Source: Phycicoccus jejuensis (GTDB lineage Bacteria; Actinomycetota; Actinomycetes; Actinomycetales; Dermatophilaceae). From it: a stretch of 64,000 nucleotides of DNA. The notes under the pieces are model-generated. The model worked only from the letters and a program-made list of their open reading frames with translations. It was not told the DNA's origin and did no database searches. Of the stretch, positions 45,701 to 55,030 are shown piece after piece; the first letter of the stretch is position 1; each line of letters begins with the position of its first letter. The stretch covers positions 682,001-746,000 of the forward strand of contig NZ_JOEE01000001.1 of the NCBI RefSeq assembly GCF_000720925.1, written 5' to 3'. A program made the translations under genes and the position numbers.

Positions 45701-46417
45701 ATGAAGCGCAGCAAGGCGTACAACGCCGCGACCGAGAAGATCGACGCGGACAAGCTCTACAGCCCGCTCGAGGCCGTCCGCCTCGCCAAGGACGTCGCGT
45801 CCGCCAAGTACGACGAGACCGTCGAGGTGGCCTTCCGCCTCGGGGTCGACCCGCGCAAGGCCGACCAGATGGTCCGCGGCACGGTCAACCTCCCGCACGG
45901 CACGGGCAAGACCGCCCGCGTCCTCGTCTTCGCCAACGGCGACAAGGCCGAGGCCGCGACCGCGGCCGGCGCCGACTACGTCGGCTCCGACGACCTCCTC
46001 GAGAAGGTCGCCGGCGGCTGGCTCGACTTCGACGCCGTCGTCGCCACCCCGGACCTCATGGGCAAGGTCGGTCGTCTCGGCAAGGTGCTCGGCCCGCGCG
46101 GCCTCATGCCGAACCCGAAGACCGGCACCGTGACGATGGACACCGCCAAGGCCGTGTCCGACATCAAGGGCGGCAAGATCGAGTTCCGCGTCGACAAGCA
46201 CGCGAACCTCCACTTCATCATCGGCAAGGCCTCCTTCGACGAGAAGTCGCTCGTCGAGAACTACGCCACCGCCCTCGAGGAGGTCCTCCGGCTCAAGCCG
46301 TCCGCCTCCAAGGGCCGGTACATCACGAAGGCGACCCTGTCGACGACGATGGGCCCGGGCATCCCGCTCGACTCCAGCAAGACCCGCAACCTCCTCGAGG
46401 AGCAGGTCGACGCCTGA
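45701..46417 (+). CDS. rplA: 50S ribosomal protein L1
   Basis: A 238-residue L1 of normal length: [51 protein letters not shown] and [20 protein letters not shown] are the family blocks. It binds 23S rRNA at the L1 stalk and usually represses its own rplK-rplA mRNA. CAGGAG precedes the ATG by 7 bases. A strong hairpin follows. Confidence 0.97.
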   Translation: MKRSKAYNAATEKIDADKLYSPLEAVRLAKDVASAKYDETVEVAFRLGVDPRKADQMVRGTVNLPHGTGKTARVLVFANGDKAEAATAAGADYVGSDDLLEKVAGGWLDFDAVVATPDLMGKVGRLGKVLGPRGLMPNPKTGTVTMDTAKAVSDIKGGKIEFRVDKHANLHFIIGKASFDEKSLVENYATALEEVLRLKPSASKGRYITKATLSTTMGPGIPLDSSKTRNLLEEQVDA

Positions 46418-46431
46418 GCGGCGCCCCACCA

Positions 46432-46474
46432 CGACGGAGCCCGTCGCCCCTTCCCGGGGCGGCGGGCTCCGTCG
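46432..46474 (+). terminator. Terminator of the secE-nusG-rplK-rplA unit
   Basis: A 19-bp stem, 46432-46450 with 46456-46474, has one T-G wobble and a TTCCC loop. It lies 14 bases after the rplA stop. There is no strong T-tract. Confidence 0.8.
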
Positions 46475-46525
46475 CGAAGTGGTCACGAACGGGGAACCGG
46501 TGGGGCGCACGCCCCGTCGCAGAAG

Positions 46526-46531
46526 TACGCT
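46526..46531 (+). promoter_or_regulatory. -10 of the lipoprotein gene
   Basis: TACGCT lies 64 bases upstream of the ATG. The same hexamer serves rplJ. A Shine-Dalgarno GGGGGAAG is at 46581-46588. Confidence 0.4.
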
Positions 46532-46595
46532 GACAAGCACCCGGAGGCCTCGACGCGCCTCCGTCCACACGACGACCCATCGGGGGAAGCACCGT

Positions 46596-47423
46596 ATGAA
46601 GCGCACCGTCCTGTCCGTCCTGGCCCTGTCCGGGGCCCTCGTGCTCGGCGCCTGCGGCTCGAGCACCAACGAGACCTCCTCCGGCTCCGGCTCCGCCGCC
46701 TCCTCCTCGGCCGCGCAGGAGACGCAGGCCCCGACCGCCAAGGTCGGTGACACGGTCGAGCTCAAGACCCTCGCCGAGCAGAGCGCCGCGGCCGTGCAGG
46801 CCAAGAAGACCGCGCACATGTCGATGACGACCGGCAGCGAGGGCACCATCGAGGCCGACCTCGACTACAGCGGCTCCTCGCCGAAGATGGCGATGGACAT
46901 GAGCGAGTCCGGCGAGTCCTTCAAGGTCGTCTACATCGACAAGGTCATGTACATGGGTGGCGACACCTTCAAGGAGATGGCCGGCGGCAAGCCGTGGATC
47001 AAGATCGACCCCTCGGCCGACGACGCGATGTCGAAGATGATGGGCCCGATGCTGTCGCAGATGGAGTCGGCGATGGCCAACCCGACCGAGCAGCTCAAGG
47101 ACGTCGAGGGGGTCACGGGCACCGTCACCAAGGTCGAGAACGGCGTGACGACCTACGAGGTCAAGCTCTCCAAGGAGCAGCTCGCCGAGATGGTCAAGAA
47201 GCAGGCCACGAGCATGCCGGGCGTCACCGAGGAGGCGCTGAAGCAGATGCCCGACGGCGTCTCGTACGAGATGTCCTTCGACGCCGAGGGCCTGCCCCAG
47301 ACGGTCACGACCGACCTGGCCGGCCAGAAGCTCGTCATGAAGTACTCCAAGTGGGGCGAGCCCGTCACCGTCGAGGCCCCGCCGGCCAGCGAGGTCGGCA
47401 CCTTCGAGATGCCGACGAGCTGA
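46596..47423 (+). CDS. Lipoprotein, LppX/LprAFG-like
   Basis: A 275-residue lipoprotein. The signal [20 protein letters not shown] ends in the lipobox LGAC (Cys 20), followed by a Ser/Gly linker. The mature domain (about residues 48-275) reads [24 protein letters not shown], then [24 protein letters not shown] and [18 protein letters not shown], a pattern of the LolA/LppX-like fold that carries lipids in mycobacteria. The Met-rich middle is notable. The assignment to LppX_LprAFG is by pattern; a different DUF family is possible. Confidence 0.78.
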   Translation: MKRTVLSVLALSGALVLGACGSSTNETSSGSGSAASSSAAQETQAPTAKVGDTVELKTLAEQSAAAVQAKKTAHMSMTTGSEGTIEADLDYSGSSPKMAMDMSESGESFKVVYIDKVMYMGGDTFKEMAGGKPWIKIDPSADDAMSKMMGPMLSQMESAMANPTEQLKDVEGVTGTVTKVENGVTTYEVKLSKEQLAEMVKKQATSMPGVTEEALKQMPDGVSYEMSFDAEGLPQTVTTDLAGQKLVMKYSKWGEPVTVEAPPASEVGTFEMPTS

Positions 47424-47457
47424 CCGCTCGACGCGAACCGCACCCCCGCACCACCCG

Positions 47458-47491
47458 CCGCGGCGCCCCGGGACCTCCCGGGGCGCCGCGG
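47458..47491 (+). terminator. Terminator after the lipoprotein gene
   Basis: CCGCGGCGCCCCGGGA (47458-47473) and its exact complement (47476-47491) form a 16-bp palindrome with a 2-base centre. It lies 35 bases after the stop. Confidence 0.75.
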
Positions 47492-47525
47492 GCGTGCGGG
47501 GACCCGGGACGGCCCCGGCCGCGAT

Positions 47526-47554
47526 TTGGGGCGGGGCGCGACGTCCCGTACGCT
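47526..47554 (+). promoter_or_regulatory. Promoter of rplJ-rplL
   Basis: TTGGGG (47526-47531), a 17-base spacer and TACGCT (47549-47554). The start would be near 47561. Confidence 0.5.
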
Positions 47555-47560
47555 GGTGCA

Positions 47561-47754
47561 CGACCACAGACCGCCGGTCGTCGCGTGCACCCGCACGTGA
47601 CCGAAGGTTCCACCGCGAGTGGGCGACCAGCGCAGGCCACGAAGTTCCGGAACGCCACGACCCGTCGTGCTGCCCGAGCCCCGTGCCCTGCGCCGGGGCT
47701 CGTTCTCGTTCCTGGCCCTTCCCGTGCGGTCCGACCCGACGGAAGGAGGCCCGA
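47561..47754 (+). ncRNA. L10-type leader of rplJ mRNA (autoregulatory region)
   Basis: About 194 untranslated bases separate the predicted start from the rplJ ATG. They include a 9-bp stem CGAGCCCCG (47675-47683) with 47694-47702 and a 10-base loop. In other bacteria an rplJ leader of this kind binds the L10(L12) complex and shuts off translation. The call rests on position, length and folding, not on a covariance match. Confidence 0.5.
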
Positions 47755-48372
47755 ATGTCACGTCCCGACAAGGCCGCGGCGATCGCCGAGCTCTCGGAGA
47801 AGTTCCAGAGCAGCAACGCCGCCGTCCTCACGGAGTACCGGGGACTCTCGGTGAAGCAGATCACCGACCTGCGCAACACCCTGCGTGGCAACGCGACCTA
47901 CGCCGTGGTCAAGAACACGCTGACCCAGCTCGCCGCCAAGGACGCCGGGGTGACCGCGTTCGACGGTCAGCTCGTCGGCCCGTCCGCCATCGCCTTCGTC
48001 GAGGGCGACCCGGTGGAGGCGGCCAAGGGTCTGCGCGACTTCGCCAAGGCCAACCCCCTCCTGGTGATCAAGGGCGGCGTGCTCGAGGGCAAGACCCTCT
48101 CCGCCGAGGAGATCACCAAGCTCGCGGACCTCGAGTCCCGCGAGGTGCTCCTGGCCAAGCTGGCCGGCGCCATGAACGCGTCGCTCAGCCAGGCCGTCTA
48201 CCTCTTCGCCGCTCCGCTCTCGAAGGCCGCTCGCACGGTCGACGCGCTGCGGGCCAAGGTCGAGACCGAGGGCCCGGTGGACACCGCCGCTGCCCCGGCC
48301 GCGACCGAGGAGACCCCCGCCGAGGCTGACGCCCCGGCCACCGACGTCGCCGAGGGTGGCGACGAGAGCTGA
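47755..48372 (+). CDS. rplJ: 50S ribosomal protein L10
   Basis: A 205-residue L10: [31 protein letters not shown] and [13 protein letters not shown] at the rRNA-binding end; [15 protein letters not shown] and [14 protein letters not shown] follow. The last 35 residues are an acidic Ala/Glu tail typical of actinobacteria. It anchors L7/L12 dimers to the ribosome. GGAAGGAGG is 8 bases upstream of ATG 47755. Confidence 0.96.
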   Translation: MSRPDKAAAIAELSEKFQSSNAAVLTEYRGLSVKQITDLRNTLRGNATYAVVKNTLTQLAAKDAGVTAFDGQLVGPSAIAFVEGDPVEAAKGLRDFAKANPLLVIKGGVLEGKTLSAEEITKLADLESREVLLAKLAGAMNASLSQAVYLFAAPLSKAARTVDALRAKVETEGPVDTAAAPAATEETPAEADAPATDVAEGGDES

Positions 48373-48440
48373 CCCCCGCGGGTCCGCTCACCACACAATC
48401 CGCCACTCACGGCACAGTGCAGCAACGAAAGGACGCCATC

Positions 48441-48833
48441 ATGGCCAAGCTCAGCACCGACGAGCTCCTTGACGCCTTCAAGGAGATGACCCTCATCGAG
48501 CTCTCCGAGTTCGTCAAGGAGTTCGAGGACACCTTCAACGTCACCGCCGCCGCGCCCGTCGCGGTCGCCGCCGCCGGCGCCCCCGCCGGTGGTGCGGGCG
48601 ACGCCGCCGCCGCCGAGGAGCAGGACGAGTTCGACGTCGTCCTCGAGGCCGCCGGCGACAAGAAGATCGCCGTCATCAAGGAGGTCCGCGCGCTGACCTC
48701 CCTCGGCCTCAAGGAGGCCAAGGACCTCGTCGACGGCGCCCCGAAGCCCGTCCTCGAGAAGGTCGACAAGGCCGCGGCCGAGAAGGCCAAGGAGCAGCTC
48801 GAGGGCGCCGGCGCCACCGTCACCCTCAAGTGA
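48441..48833 (+). CDS. rplL: 50S ribosomal protein L7/L12
   Basis: A 130-residue stalk protein: dimerisation domain [27 protein letters not shown], Ala-rich hinge (about 38-60), and factor-binding domain [40 protein letters not shown] (key [13 protein letters not shown]). It recruits elongation factors. ATG 48441 follows GAAAGGA. It is followed by a terminator and then by the mce locus rather than rpoB. Confidence 0.97.
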   Translation: MAKLSTDELLDAFKEMTLIELSEFVKEFEDTFNVTAAAPVAVAAAGAPAGGAGDAAAAEEQDEFDVVLEAAGDKKIAVIKEVRALTSLGLKEAKDLVDGAPKPVLEKVDKAAAEKAKEQLEGAGATVTLK

Positions 48834-48866
48834 GCCCGTCCCCGTGAGGGGACTCGCTTCGCACCA

Positions 48867-48898
48867 GCGGGGCCCGACCGTTCGCGGTCGGGCCCCGC
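48867..48898 (+). terminator. Terminator after rplL with UUCG tetraloop
   Basis: A perfect 14-bp stem, GCGGGGCCCGACCG (48867-48880) with 48885-48898, is closed by TTCG, an exceptionally stable RNA tetraloop. It lies 33 bases after the rplL stop. No T-tract. Confidence 0.85.
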
Positions 48899-49116
48899 TC
48901 GCGTGTCCGCACCCATCCGCCCGGGGGGAGGGCTCCGAACCCGTCTGCGTGGCCGGGTCCGGGCGCCGACGCGGGCATTCGTCCACCTGAGAAAACCCAT
49001 AGGTGCTCAAAGCGCCGACCTCGTCCCTCCCATGGTCTGATGGTGCGGCGCCGGGGGCCTACCACTGGGTAACTTCGGCGCCCACGCACGGAAGCGCCAC
49101 ACGACGAAGGGCCGAC

Positions 49117-50088
49117 ATGGGTGTCGAGATCGCGGTGAGCGGCCTGACCAAGAGGTTCGGGAGCCAGCTCATCTGGGACGACGTGACCCTCACCCTCCCC
49201 GCCGGCGAGATCTCCGTCCTCCTCGGCCCCTCGGGTACCGGCAAGTCGGTCTTCCTCAAGACCCTCGTCGGCCTCATCCGTCCGGACCGCGGTTCGATCG
49301 TCATCGACGGCCGCGACGTCGTGCAGCTGCGCGGCGACGACCTCTACGAGGTGCGCAAGCTCTTCGGGGTGCTCTTCCAGGACGGCGCGCTCTTCGGCTC
49401 GATGAGCCTGTTCGACAACGTCGCCTTCCCGCTGCGCGAGCACACCCGCAAGAGCGAGAAGGAGGTCGCCTCCATCGTGCGCGAGAAGATGGAGCTCGTC
49501 GGCCTCGCGGGCGCCGAGGAGAAGCTCCCCGGAGAGATCTCCGGCGGGATGCGCAAGCGCGCCGGCCTGGCCCGCGCCCTCGTCCTCGACCCGCAGATCC
49601 TCCTCATCGACGAGCCGGACTCCGGCCTGGACCCGGTGCGCACCAGCTACATCAACCAGCTGTTCGTCGACCTCAACGCGCAGATCGACGCGACGTTCCT
49701 CATCGTCACGCACGACATCAACACGGCCCGGACCGTGCCGGACAACATCGGGCTGCTCTACCACAAGCACCTCGCGATGTTCGGGCCCCGCGAGATGCTC
49801 CTGTCCTCGGAGGAGCCGGTCGTGCGGCAGTTCCTCAACGCGCAGACGGTCGGCCCGATCGGGATGTCCGAGGAGAAGGACGCCGACGAGCTCGCGGCCG
49901 AGTCCGGCCAGGAGCTGCCGCCGCTGCCGCCGATCCCGCTCCAGCTGCCGACGAGCGACGGCCGACCCCGCCGCGCCGAGCGCACCGCGGGGGAGTGGTG
50001 CCGCGCGCACGACGTCACCCCACCGCCCGGCAGCTTCGCCTCGACGACGGCCGGCATCGTCGGCGTGCGCCCGGGGGCGGACGCATGA
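49117..50088 (+). CDS. mceG: Mce transporter ATPase
   Basis: A 323-residue ABC ATPase of the MlaF/Mkl type that powers Mce lipid import. Walker A is LLGPSGTGKSVFLKTL, Q-loop LFQDGALFGSMS, signature ISGGMRKRAGLARAL, Walker B ILLIDEPDSGLDP, H-loop VTHDI. Residues 250-323 are a Pro/Ala-rich C-terminal extension after GPIGMSEEKDADEL, as in mycobacterial MceG. The ATG has GAAGGG 5 bases upstream. It overlaps yrbEA by ATGA. In M. tuberculosis mceG (mkl) also lies between rplL and rpoB. Confidence 0.93.
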   Translation: MGVEIAVSGLTKRFGSQLIWDDVTLTLPAGEISVLLGPSGTGKSVFLKTLVGLIRPDRGSIVIDGRDVVQLRGDDLYEVRKLFGVLFQDGALFGSMSLFDNVAFPLREHTRKSEKEVASIVREKMELVGLAGAEEKLPGEISGGMRKRAGLARALVLDPQILLIDEPDSGLDPVRTSYINQLFVDLNAQIDATFLIVTHDINTARTVPDNIGLLYHKHLAMFGPREMLLSSEEPVVRQFLNAQTVGPIGMSEEKDADELAAESGQELPPLPPIPLQLPTSDGRPRRAERTAGEWCRAHDVTPPPGSFASTTAGIVGVRPGADA

Positions 50089-50852
50089 CGGTCGTGACCA
50101 ACGGCCTGCGCCAGGCCGGGTCGTTCTTCGGGCTCGTGCTCGACGTCGCGAAGGCGCTGCCCAAGCGGCCCTTCCAGCTGAAGGAGCTCATCCAGCAGGC
50201 CTGGTTCGTCGCGTCGGTGACGATCGTGCCGACCGCGCTCGTCTCGATCCCCTTCGGCGCCGTCATCGCCCTCCAGCTCGGCACGCTGACCCGCCAGCTC
50301 GGGGCGCAGTCCTTCACGGGGGCGGCCTCGGTGCTCGCGGTCGTGCGCGAGGCCTCGCCGCTCGTCACCGCACTCCTCGTCGCCGGCGCCGGCGGCTCGG
50401 CCATCTGCGCCGACCTCGGCTCGCGCAAGATCCGCGAGGAGATCGACGCGATGGAGGTGCTGGGCATCTCGCCGATCCAGCGTCTCGTCGTGCCGCGGGT
50501 GCTCGCGACGATGCTCGTCGCCGCCCTCCTCAACGGCCTCGTGTCGGTCGTCGGGGTCGCCGGTGGCTACGTCTTCAACGTCCTGGTCCAGGGCGGCACC
50601 CCCGGCGCCTACGTCGCGTCGTTCACCGCCCTCGCGCAGACGGCCGACCTCGTCACGGCCGAGATCAAGGCCCTGCTCTTCGGGATGCTCGCAGCCCTCG
50701 TCGCCTCCTACAAGGGGCTCACCGCCGGGGGCGGCCCGAAGGGCGTCGGCGACGCCGTCAACCAGGCCGTCGTCATCACCTTCATGCTCCTGTTCGTCGT
50801 CAACTTCGTCATCAGCGCCGTGTACTTCCAAGTCGTCCCGCAGAAGATCTGA
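50085..50852 (+). CDS. Mce permease YrbEA (MlaE family)
   Basis: A 255-residue MlaE/YrbE permease with five or six membrane helices. Family motif REEIDAMEVLGISPIQRLVVPRVLA sits in the middle (key EEIDAMEVLG). It pairs with the next gene to form the inner-membrane channel driven by MceG. Start overlaps mceG (ATGA); 5 bases separate it from yrbEB. Confidence 0.94.
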   Translation: MTVVTNGLRQAGSFFGLVLDVAKALPKRPFQLKELIQQAWFVASVTIVPTALVSIPFGAVIALQLGTLTRQLGAQSFTGAASVLAVVREASPLVTALLVAGAGGSAICADLGSRKIREEIDAMEVLGISPIQRLVVPRVLATMLVAALLNGLVSVVGVAGGYVFNVLVQGGTPGAYVASFTALAQTADLVTAEIKALLFGMLAALVASYKGLTAGGGPKGVGDAVNQAVVITFMLLFVVNFVISAVYFQVVPQKI

Positions 50853-50857
50853 CGCCG

Positions 50858-51685
50858 ATGTCCCGTCTCTCCTCCGTGACGCGCGCCCCGCTGCGGCTCC
50901 TCGACGAGCTGAGCGGCCAGATGCGCTTCTACGTGCAGTCCGTCGGCTGGGTCCCGCGCACCCTGCGCCGCTACCGGCGGGAGGTCGTCCGCCTGCTCGC
51001 GGAGGTCTCGCTCGGCACCGGAGCGCTCAGCGTCATCGGCGGCACCGTCGGCGTCCTCACCTTCCTCGCCTTCTTCACCGGCAGCCAGGTGGGCCTGCAG
51101 GGGTACAGCTCGCTCGACCAGCTCGGCACCGGCGCGTTCGCCGGGTTCGTCTCGGCCTACCTCAACACCCGCGAGATCGTCCCGCTCGTCGCCGGGCTGG
51201 CGCTGGCCGCGACCGTCGGCTGCGGCTTCACCGCGCAGCTCGGCGCCATGCGGATCAGCGAGGAGGTCGACGCGCTCGAGGTCATGGGCATCCCGAGCCT
51301 GCCCTTCCTCGTGACGACCCGGATGATCGCCGGTTTCGTCGCGGTCATCCCGCTCTACGTCCTCGGGCTGCTCTCGTCGTACGCGGCGACCCGCTTCATC
51401 GTCACCGACTACTTCGGGCAGTCCAAGGGGACCTACGACCACTACTTCCACCTGTTCCTGCCCCCCGGAGACATCCTCTGGTCCTTCGCCAAGGTCCTCG
51501 TCTTCGCCGTCGTCATCATCGGCATCCACTGCTACTACGGCTACACCGCGAGCGGCGGCCCGGCCGGGGTCGGTGTGGCCGTCGGCCGGGCGGTGCGCAC
51601 CTCGATCGTCGCCGTCAACGTCATCGACTTCTTCCTCAGCCTCGCGATCTGGGGCGCCACGACGACGGTGAGGATCGCCGGATGA
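50858..51685 (+). CDS. Mce permease YrbEB (MlaE family)
   Basis: A 275-residue MlaE-type permease, partner of YrbEA. It has the motif RISEEVDALEVMGIPSLPFLVTTRM (key EEVDALEVMG) and an amphipathic N-terminus (RFYVQSVGWVPRTLRRYRREVVRLL). Six hydrophobic segments follow. Its stop overlaps the mceA ATG. Confidence 0.94.
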   Translation: MSRLSSVTRAPLRLLDELSGQMRFYVQSVGWVPRTLRRYRREVVRLLAEVSLGTGALSVIGGTVGVLTFLAFFTGSQVGLQGYSSLDQLGTGAFAGFVSAYLNTREIVPLVAGLALAATVGCGFTAQLGAMRISEEVDALEVMGIPSLPFLVTTRMIAGFVAVIPLYVLGLLSSYAATRFIVTDYFGQSKGTYDHYFHLFLPPGDILWSFAKVLVFAVVIIGIHCYYGYTASGGPAGVGVAVGRAVRTSIVAVNVIDFFLSLAIWGATTTVRIAG

Positions 51686-52980
51686 GTGGCGGGTTCCTCG
51701 CGGGGCTGCGGGAGCGGGCGTACGGCGTCGCGTTCCTGCTCGTCGCCGTGCTCGGTGTCGCGGCCTCCGTGGCGACCTTCGAGAAGGTCTTCACGAAGGT
51801 CGTGACCGTCACCCTGCGCACCGACCGGATCGGCAGCCAGCTCCAGGAGGCCGCCGACGTCAAGATCCGCGGCGTCGTCGTCGGCGAGGTCCGCTCGATC
51901 GCCTCGAGCCCGCAGGGCGCGACCCTCACCCTGGCGCTCGACCCCGCCTCCACCGACCTCGTCCCCGCGTCGGTCAGCGCCCGCCTCCTGCCCAAGACCC
52001 TCTTCGGCGAGCGCTTCGTCGACCTCGTCGCGCCGAGCGGCGACCCCGGCCGCGCGATCCGCGACGGCGACGTCATCCCGCAGGACCGCACGTCCGTCGC
52101 CATCGAGCTCGAGCGCGTCTTCGACGAGCTGCTCCCGCTGCTGCGCACCGTCAGGCCGGAGAAGCTCGCCGCCACCCTCAATGCGCTCGCGACCGCGCTG
52201 GACGGCCGCGGGACGAGGCTCGGCGAGAACCTCGTGCTCGTCAACCGCTACTTCACCGAGCTCAACCCGAGCCTGCCGCTCATCCAGGAGGACATCAGCG
52301 GGCTGGCCGACCTCGCGAGCACCTACGCCGAGGCGGCTCCCGACCTCCTGCGCGCCGCGAACGCGCTGCGCACGACGAACACGACGATCGTCGAGAAGCA
52401 GGACCAGCTCTCGGGCTTCCTCGCCGGCACGGCCGGCTTCGCCAACACCACGGCGTCCTTCCTCGAGCAGAACGAGGACCGGATCATCCAGGTCGGCCGC
52501 GTCCAACGCCCGACGCTGCAGGTCCTCGCCAAGCACGCGCCCGTCTACCCCTGCCTCGCGCGAGGCCTCGTCGCCTGGATCCCGCGGGCCGAGGGGATCT
52601 TCGCGGGCGGCCAGTTCCACATCACCGTCGAGACGCCGCCGCAGCGCAGCGCCTACCGGCCGGGGCAGGAGCCGGCCTGGCAGGACGACCGCGGGCCGTC
52701 CTGCCGCGGCCTGCCGTCGCCCGGCGGGAGCCAGAAGGACCCGCGCCGCGCGGTCACCTTCGCCGACGGCACCGGGGGCAGCGCCCGCTCCGCCCTGCCC
52801 TCGGCCCTCCTCGCGCCCGGTGGGGTCGCCGTCGGCAACGTCGACTCCGGCCTCGCGGGGACGCAGGCCGAGCAGGAGGTCGTCGCCATCGCGCTCGCCT
52901 CCGAGGGGCACGGCGAGCCGTCGGCGCTCACGACCCTCCTCGCCGGGCCGATGCTGCGGGGGGCGGTGGTCGACCAGTGA
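51682..52980 (+). CDS. Mce protein, MceA position
   Basis: A 432-residue Mce protein with one N-terminal membrane anchor (GVAFLLVAVLGVAASVA), then the MCE/MlaD domain (about 38-115: LRTDRIGSQLQEAADVKIRGVVVGEV, LPKTLFGERFVDLV) and a long helical region (about 130-290) that builds the lipid tunnel in Mce hexamers. The C-terminal 120 residues are Pro/Gly/Arg-rich. It is the first of six Mce genes, which are joined by 4-base overlaps and should form a heterohexamer. Confidence 0.92.
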   Translation: MSGGFLAGLRERAYGVAFLLVAVLGVAASVATFEKVFTKVVTVTLRTDRIGSQLQEAADVKIRGVVVGEVRSIASSPQGATLTLALDPASTDLVPASVSARLLPKTLFGERFVDLVAPSGDPGRAIRDGDVIPQDRTSVAIELERVFDELLPLLRTVRPEKLAATLNALATALDGRGTRLGENLVLVNRYFTELNPSLPLIQEDISGLADLASTYAEAAPDLLRAANALRTTNTTIVEKQDQLSGFLAGTAGFANTTASFLEQNEDRIIQVGRVQRPTLQVLAKHAPVYPCLARGLVAWIPRAEGIFAGGQFHITVETPPQRSAYRPGQEPAWQDDRGPSCRGLPSPGGSQKDPRRAVTFADGTGGSARSALPSALLAPGGVAVGNVDSGLAGTQAEQEVVAIALASEGHGEPSALTTLLAGPMLRGAVVDQ

Positions 52981-54008
52981 GGACCGGACCCAGCCTCGTC
53001 AAGCTCCTCGCCTTCGTCGTCGTCACCGTGCTCGCCACGGGCGTGCTCGCGGCGACGATCGCCAACGTCCTGCCGGGCGACAAGGCCACCTACCGCGCGC
53101 TGTTCACGGACGTCACGGGCCTGAGCAGCGGCCAGGACGTCCGCATCGCCGGCGTGCGCGTCGGGACCGTGAGGGACATCCGGGTCGCGACGGACCGGGT
53201 CAGCGCCGAGGTGACCTTCGAGGTGCTGCGCAGCTCGACATTGACGCAGGGGACGGCGGCGACCATCAAGTACCGCAACCTCGTCGGCGAGCGGTACGTC
53301 GCGCTGACCCAGGAGCCCGGGGACGCCACGCCGCTGCCCGAGGGCGGCACGATCCCCCTGGCCCGCACCCACCCGGCGCTCGACCTCACCGTCCTGTTCA
53401 ACGGGTTCAAGCCGCTCTTCGCCGCGCTCTCGCCGCAGGACGTCAACGAGCTCTCCGCGCAGATCATCTCCGTCCTCCAGGGCGAGGGCGGTGACATCAA
53501 CAGCCTCCTCGGCCAGACCGCGTCCCTGACCAAGGCGCTCGCGGACCGCGACGCGGTGATCGGCCGGACGATCGACAACCTCAACACCGTGCTCGGGAGG
53601 GTGGAGTCCAACGACACCGCGTTCGCCGACCTCCTGCGCCAGCTCCAGCGGTTCGTGTCCGGGCTCGCCGAGGACCGCACGGCCATCGGCGACTCGCTGA
53701 CGAACATCAACGCGCTGACCGGTGACACCGCGAGCCTCCTGCAGGCGGCCCGGCCCGACCTCCGGAGCGACATCGCGAACCTCGGGGACCTCGCGAGCAC
53801 GCTGAACGAGCCGGCCAACACGAAGGAGTTCGAGCGGTTCATCGGGCAGGCGCCGACGAAGATCTCGACGATCACCCGGACGGCCACCTATGGCTCGTGG
53901 TTCAACTTCTACCTTTGCCGCTTCGACGTGCAGAACCTGCTGCTGCCGACCGGCAAGACGCCCGGCGGGCTGGGGTACGACGTGGCGGCGGCGAGGTGCC
54001 GGTCGTGA
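52977..54008 (+). CDS. Mce protein, MceB position
   Basis: A 343-residue Mce protein. N-terminal anchor LLAFVVVTVLATGVLAATIA; MCE domain with YRALFTDVTGLSSGQDVRIAGVRVGTV and YRNLVGERYVAL; helical region to about 290; then WFNFYLCRFDVQNLLLP near the end. It starts at GTG overlapping mceA (GTGA). Confidence 0.92.
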   Translation: MRTGPSLVKLLAFVVVTVLATGVLAATIANVLPGDKATYRALFTDVTGLSSGQDVRIAGVRVGTVRDIRVATDRVSAEVTFEVLRSSTLTQGTAATIKYRNLVGERYVALTQEPGDATPLPEGGTIPLARTHPALDLTVLFNGFKPLFAALSPQDVNELSAQIISVLQGEGGDINSLLGQTASLTKALADRDAVIGRTIDNLNTVLGRVESNDTAFADLLRQLQRFVSGLAEDRTAIGDSLTNINALTGDTASLLQAARPDLRSDIANLGDLASTLNEPANTKEFERFIGQAPTKISTITRTATYGSWFNFYLCRFDVQNLLLPTGKTPGGLGYDVAAARCRS

Positions 54009-55030
54009 GGGCGCCCCGGCTGCGGGTGCCGCGCCTGTCCGCCCGCCACGCGCGGTCCGGGCGACCCCCGCGCGACCGCAACACGCTGCGCCTCGGCCTC
54101 GCCGGCATCACCGCCATGGTCGTGCTCATGGTGCTCGCGTTCAACGCGTCGAGCCTGCCGTTCATCGGTGGCGGTGACGACTACAGCGCGGCCTTCACCG
54201 AGGCCGGCGGGCTGCGCGACGGTGACGACGTCCGCATCGCCGGCGTGACCGTCGGCAAGGTCACCGGCGTCGACCTCGAGGGCTCGCACGTCCGCGTGGA
54301 CTTCCGGATCACCGAGGACGTCGCCTTCGGCCCCTCGACCGGGGCGTCGGTACGGATCAAGACCCTGCTCGGCGAGAAGTACGTCGGCCTCGAGCCGCGG
54401 GGGACCGGGCGGATGAAGGTCGGCGCGCAGATCCCGCTGTCGCGCACCGTCTCCTCCTACGACGTGGTCACGGCGTTCTCCGACCTCACCCGCACGACCG
54501 AGCGGATCGACACCGACCAGCTCGCGCGTTCCCTCGACGTCCTCGCGACCGAGTTCAGGGACACCCCCGAGAACGTCCGGGGCGCGCTCGACGGCCTGGG
54601 CCGGCTGTCCTCGACCATCGCGAGCCGGGACGAGAAGCTGCGCGAGCTGCTCCGGGCCGCCGACTCCGTCACCGGGACCGTCGCCGAGCAGAACGCGGTC
54701 GTCGACAAGCTCATCAAGGACGCCGACCTCCTCGTGGCCGAGCTCGAGACGCGGCGCGAGGCCATCCACACCCTCTTCACGAACACGAGCGCCCTCGCGG
54801 AGCAGGTCACCGGCCTGGTCGAGGACAACCGGGCCGAGCTGCGGCCGGCGCTCGAGCAGCTCAAGGGCGTCCTCGCGACGCTCCAGGCCCACGAGCAGGA
54901 CCTGCGCGACACCATCCGCGCGATGGCCCCGTTCACCCGGCTCTTCGCGAACACGCTCGGCACCGGGCCGTGGTTCGACACCTACATCCAGAACCTCACC
55001 AACCCCGTCGGGGGGGTGGGGCGCGGATGA
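54005..55030 (+). CDS. Mce protein, MceC position
   Basis: A 341-residue Mce protein. A basic N-terminus of about 30 residues precedes the anchor (LGLAGITAMVVLMVLAFNAS). The MCE domain reads YSAAFTEAGGLRDGDDVRIAGVTVGKV and IKTLLGEKYVGLEP. The helical tail ends TLGTGPWFDTYIQNL. GTG start overlaps mceB (GTGA). Confidence 0.92.
   Translation: MRAPRLRVPRLSARHARSGRPPRDRNTLRLGLAGITAMVVLMVLAFNASSLPFIGGGDDYSAAFTEAGGLRDGDDVRIAGVTVGKVTGVDLEGSHVRVDFRITEDVAFGPSTGASVRIKTLLGEKYVGLEPRGTGRMKVGAQIPLSRTVSSYDVVTAFSDLTRTTERIDTDQLARSLDVLATEFRDTPENVRGALDGLGRLSSTIASRDEKLRELLRAADSVTGTVAEQNAVVDKLIKDADLLVAELETRREAIHTLFTNTSALAEQVTGLVEDNRAELRPALEQLKGVLATLQAHEQDLRDTIRAMAPFTRLFANTLGTGPWFDTYIQNLTNPVGGVGRG

Larger units (their letters stand above)
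47424..47754. other. 331-base region: lipoprotein terminator, rplJ promoter and L10 leader
   Basis: From left to right it holds the terminator at 47458-47491, the rplJ promoter at 47526-47554 and a leader of about 194 bases before rplJ. I see no gene in it. Confidence 0.75.
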
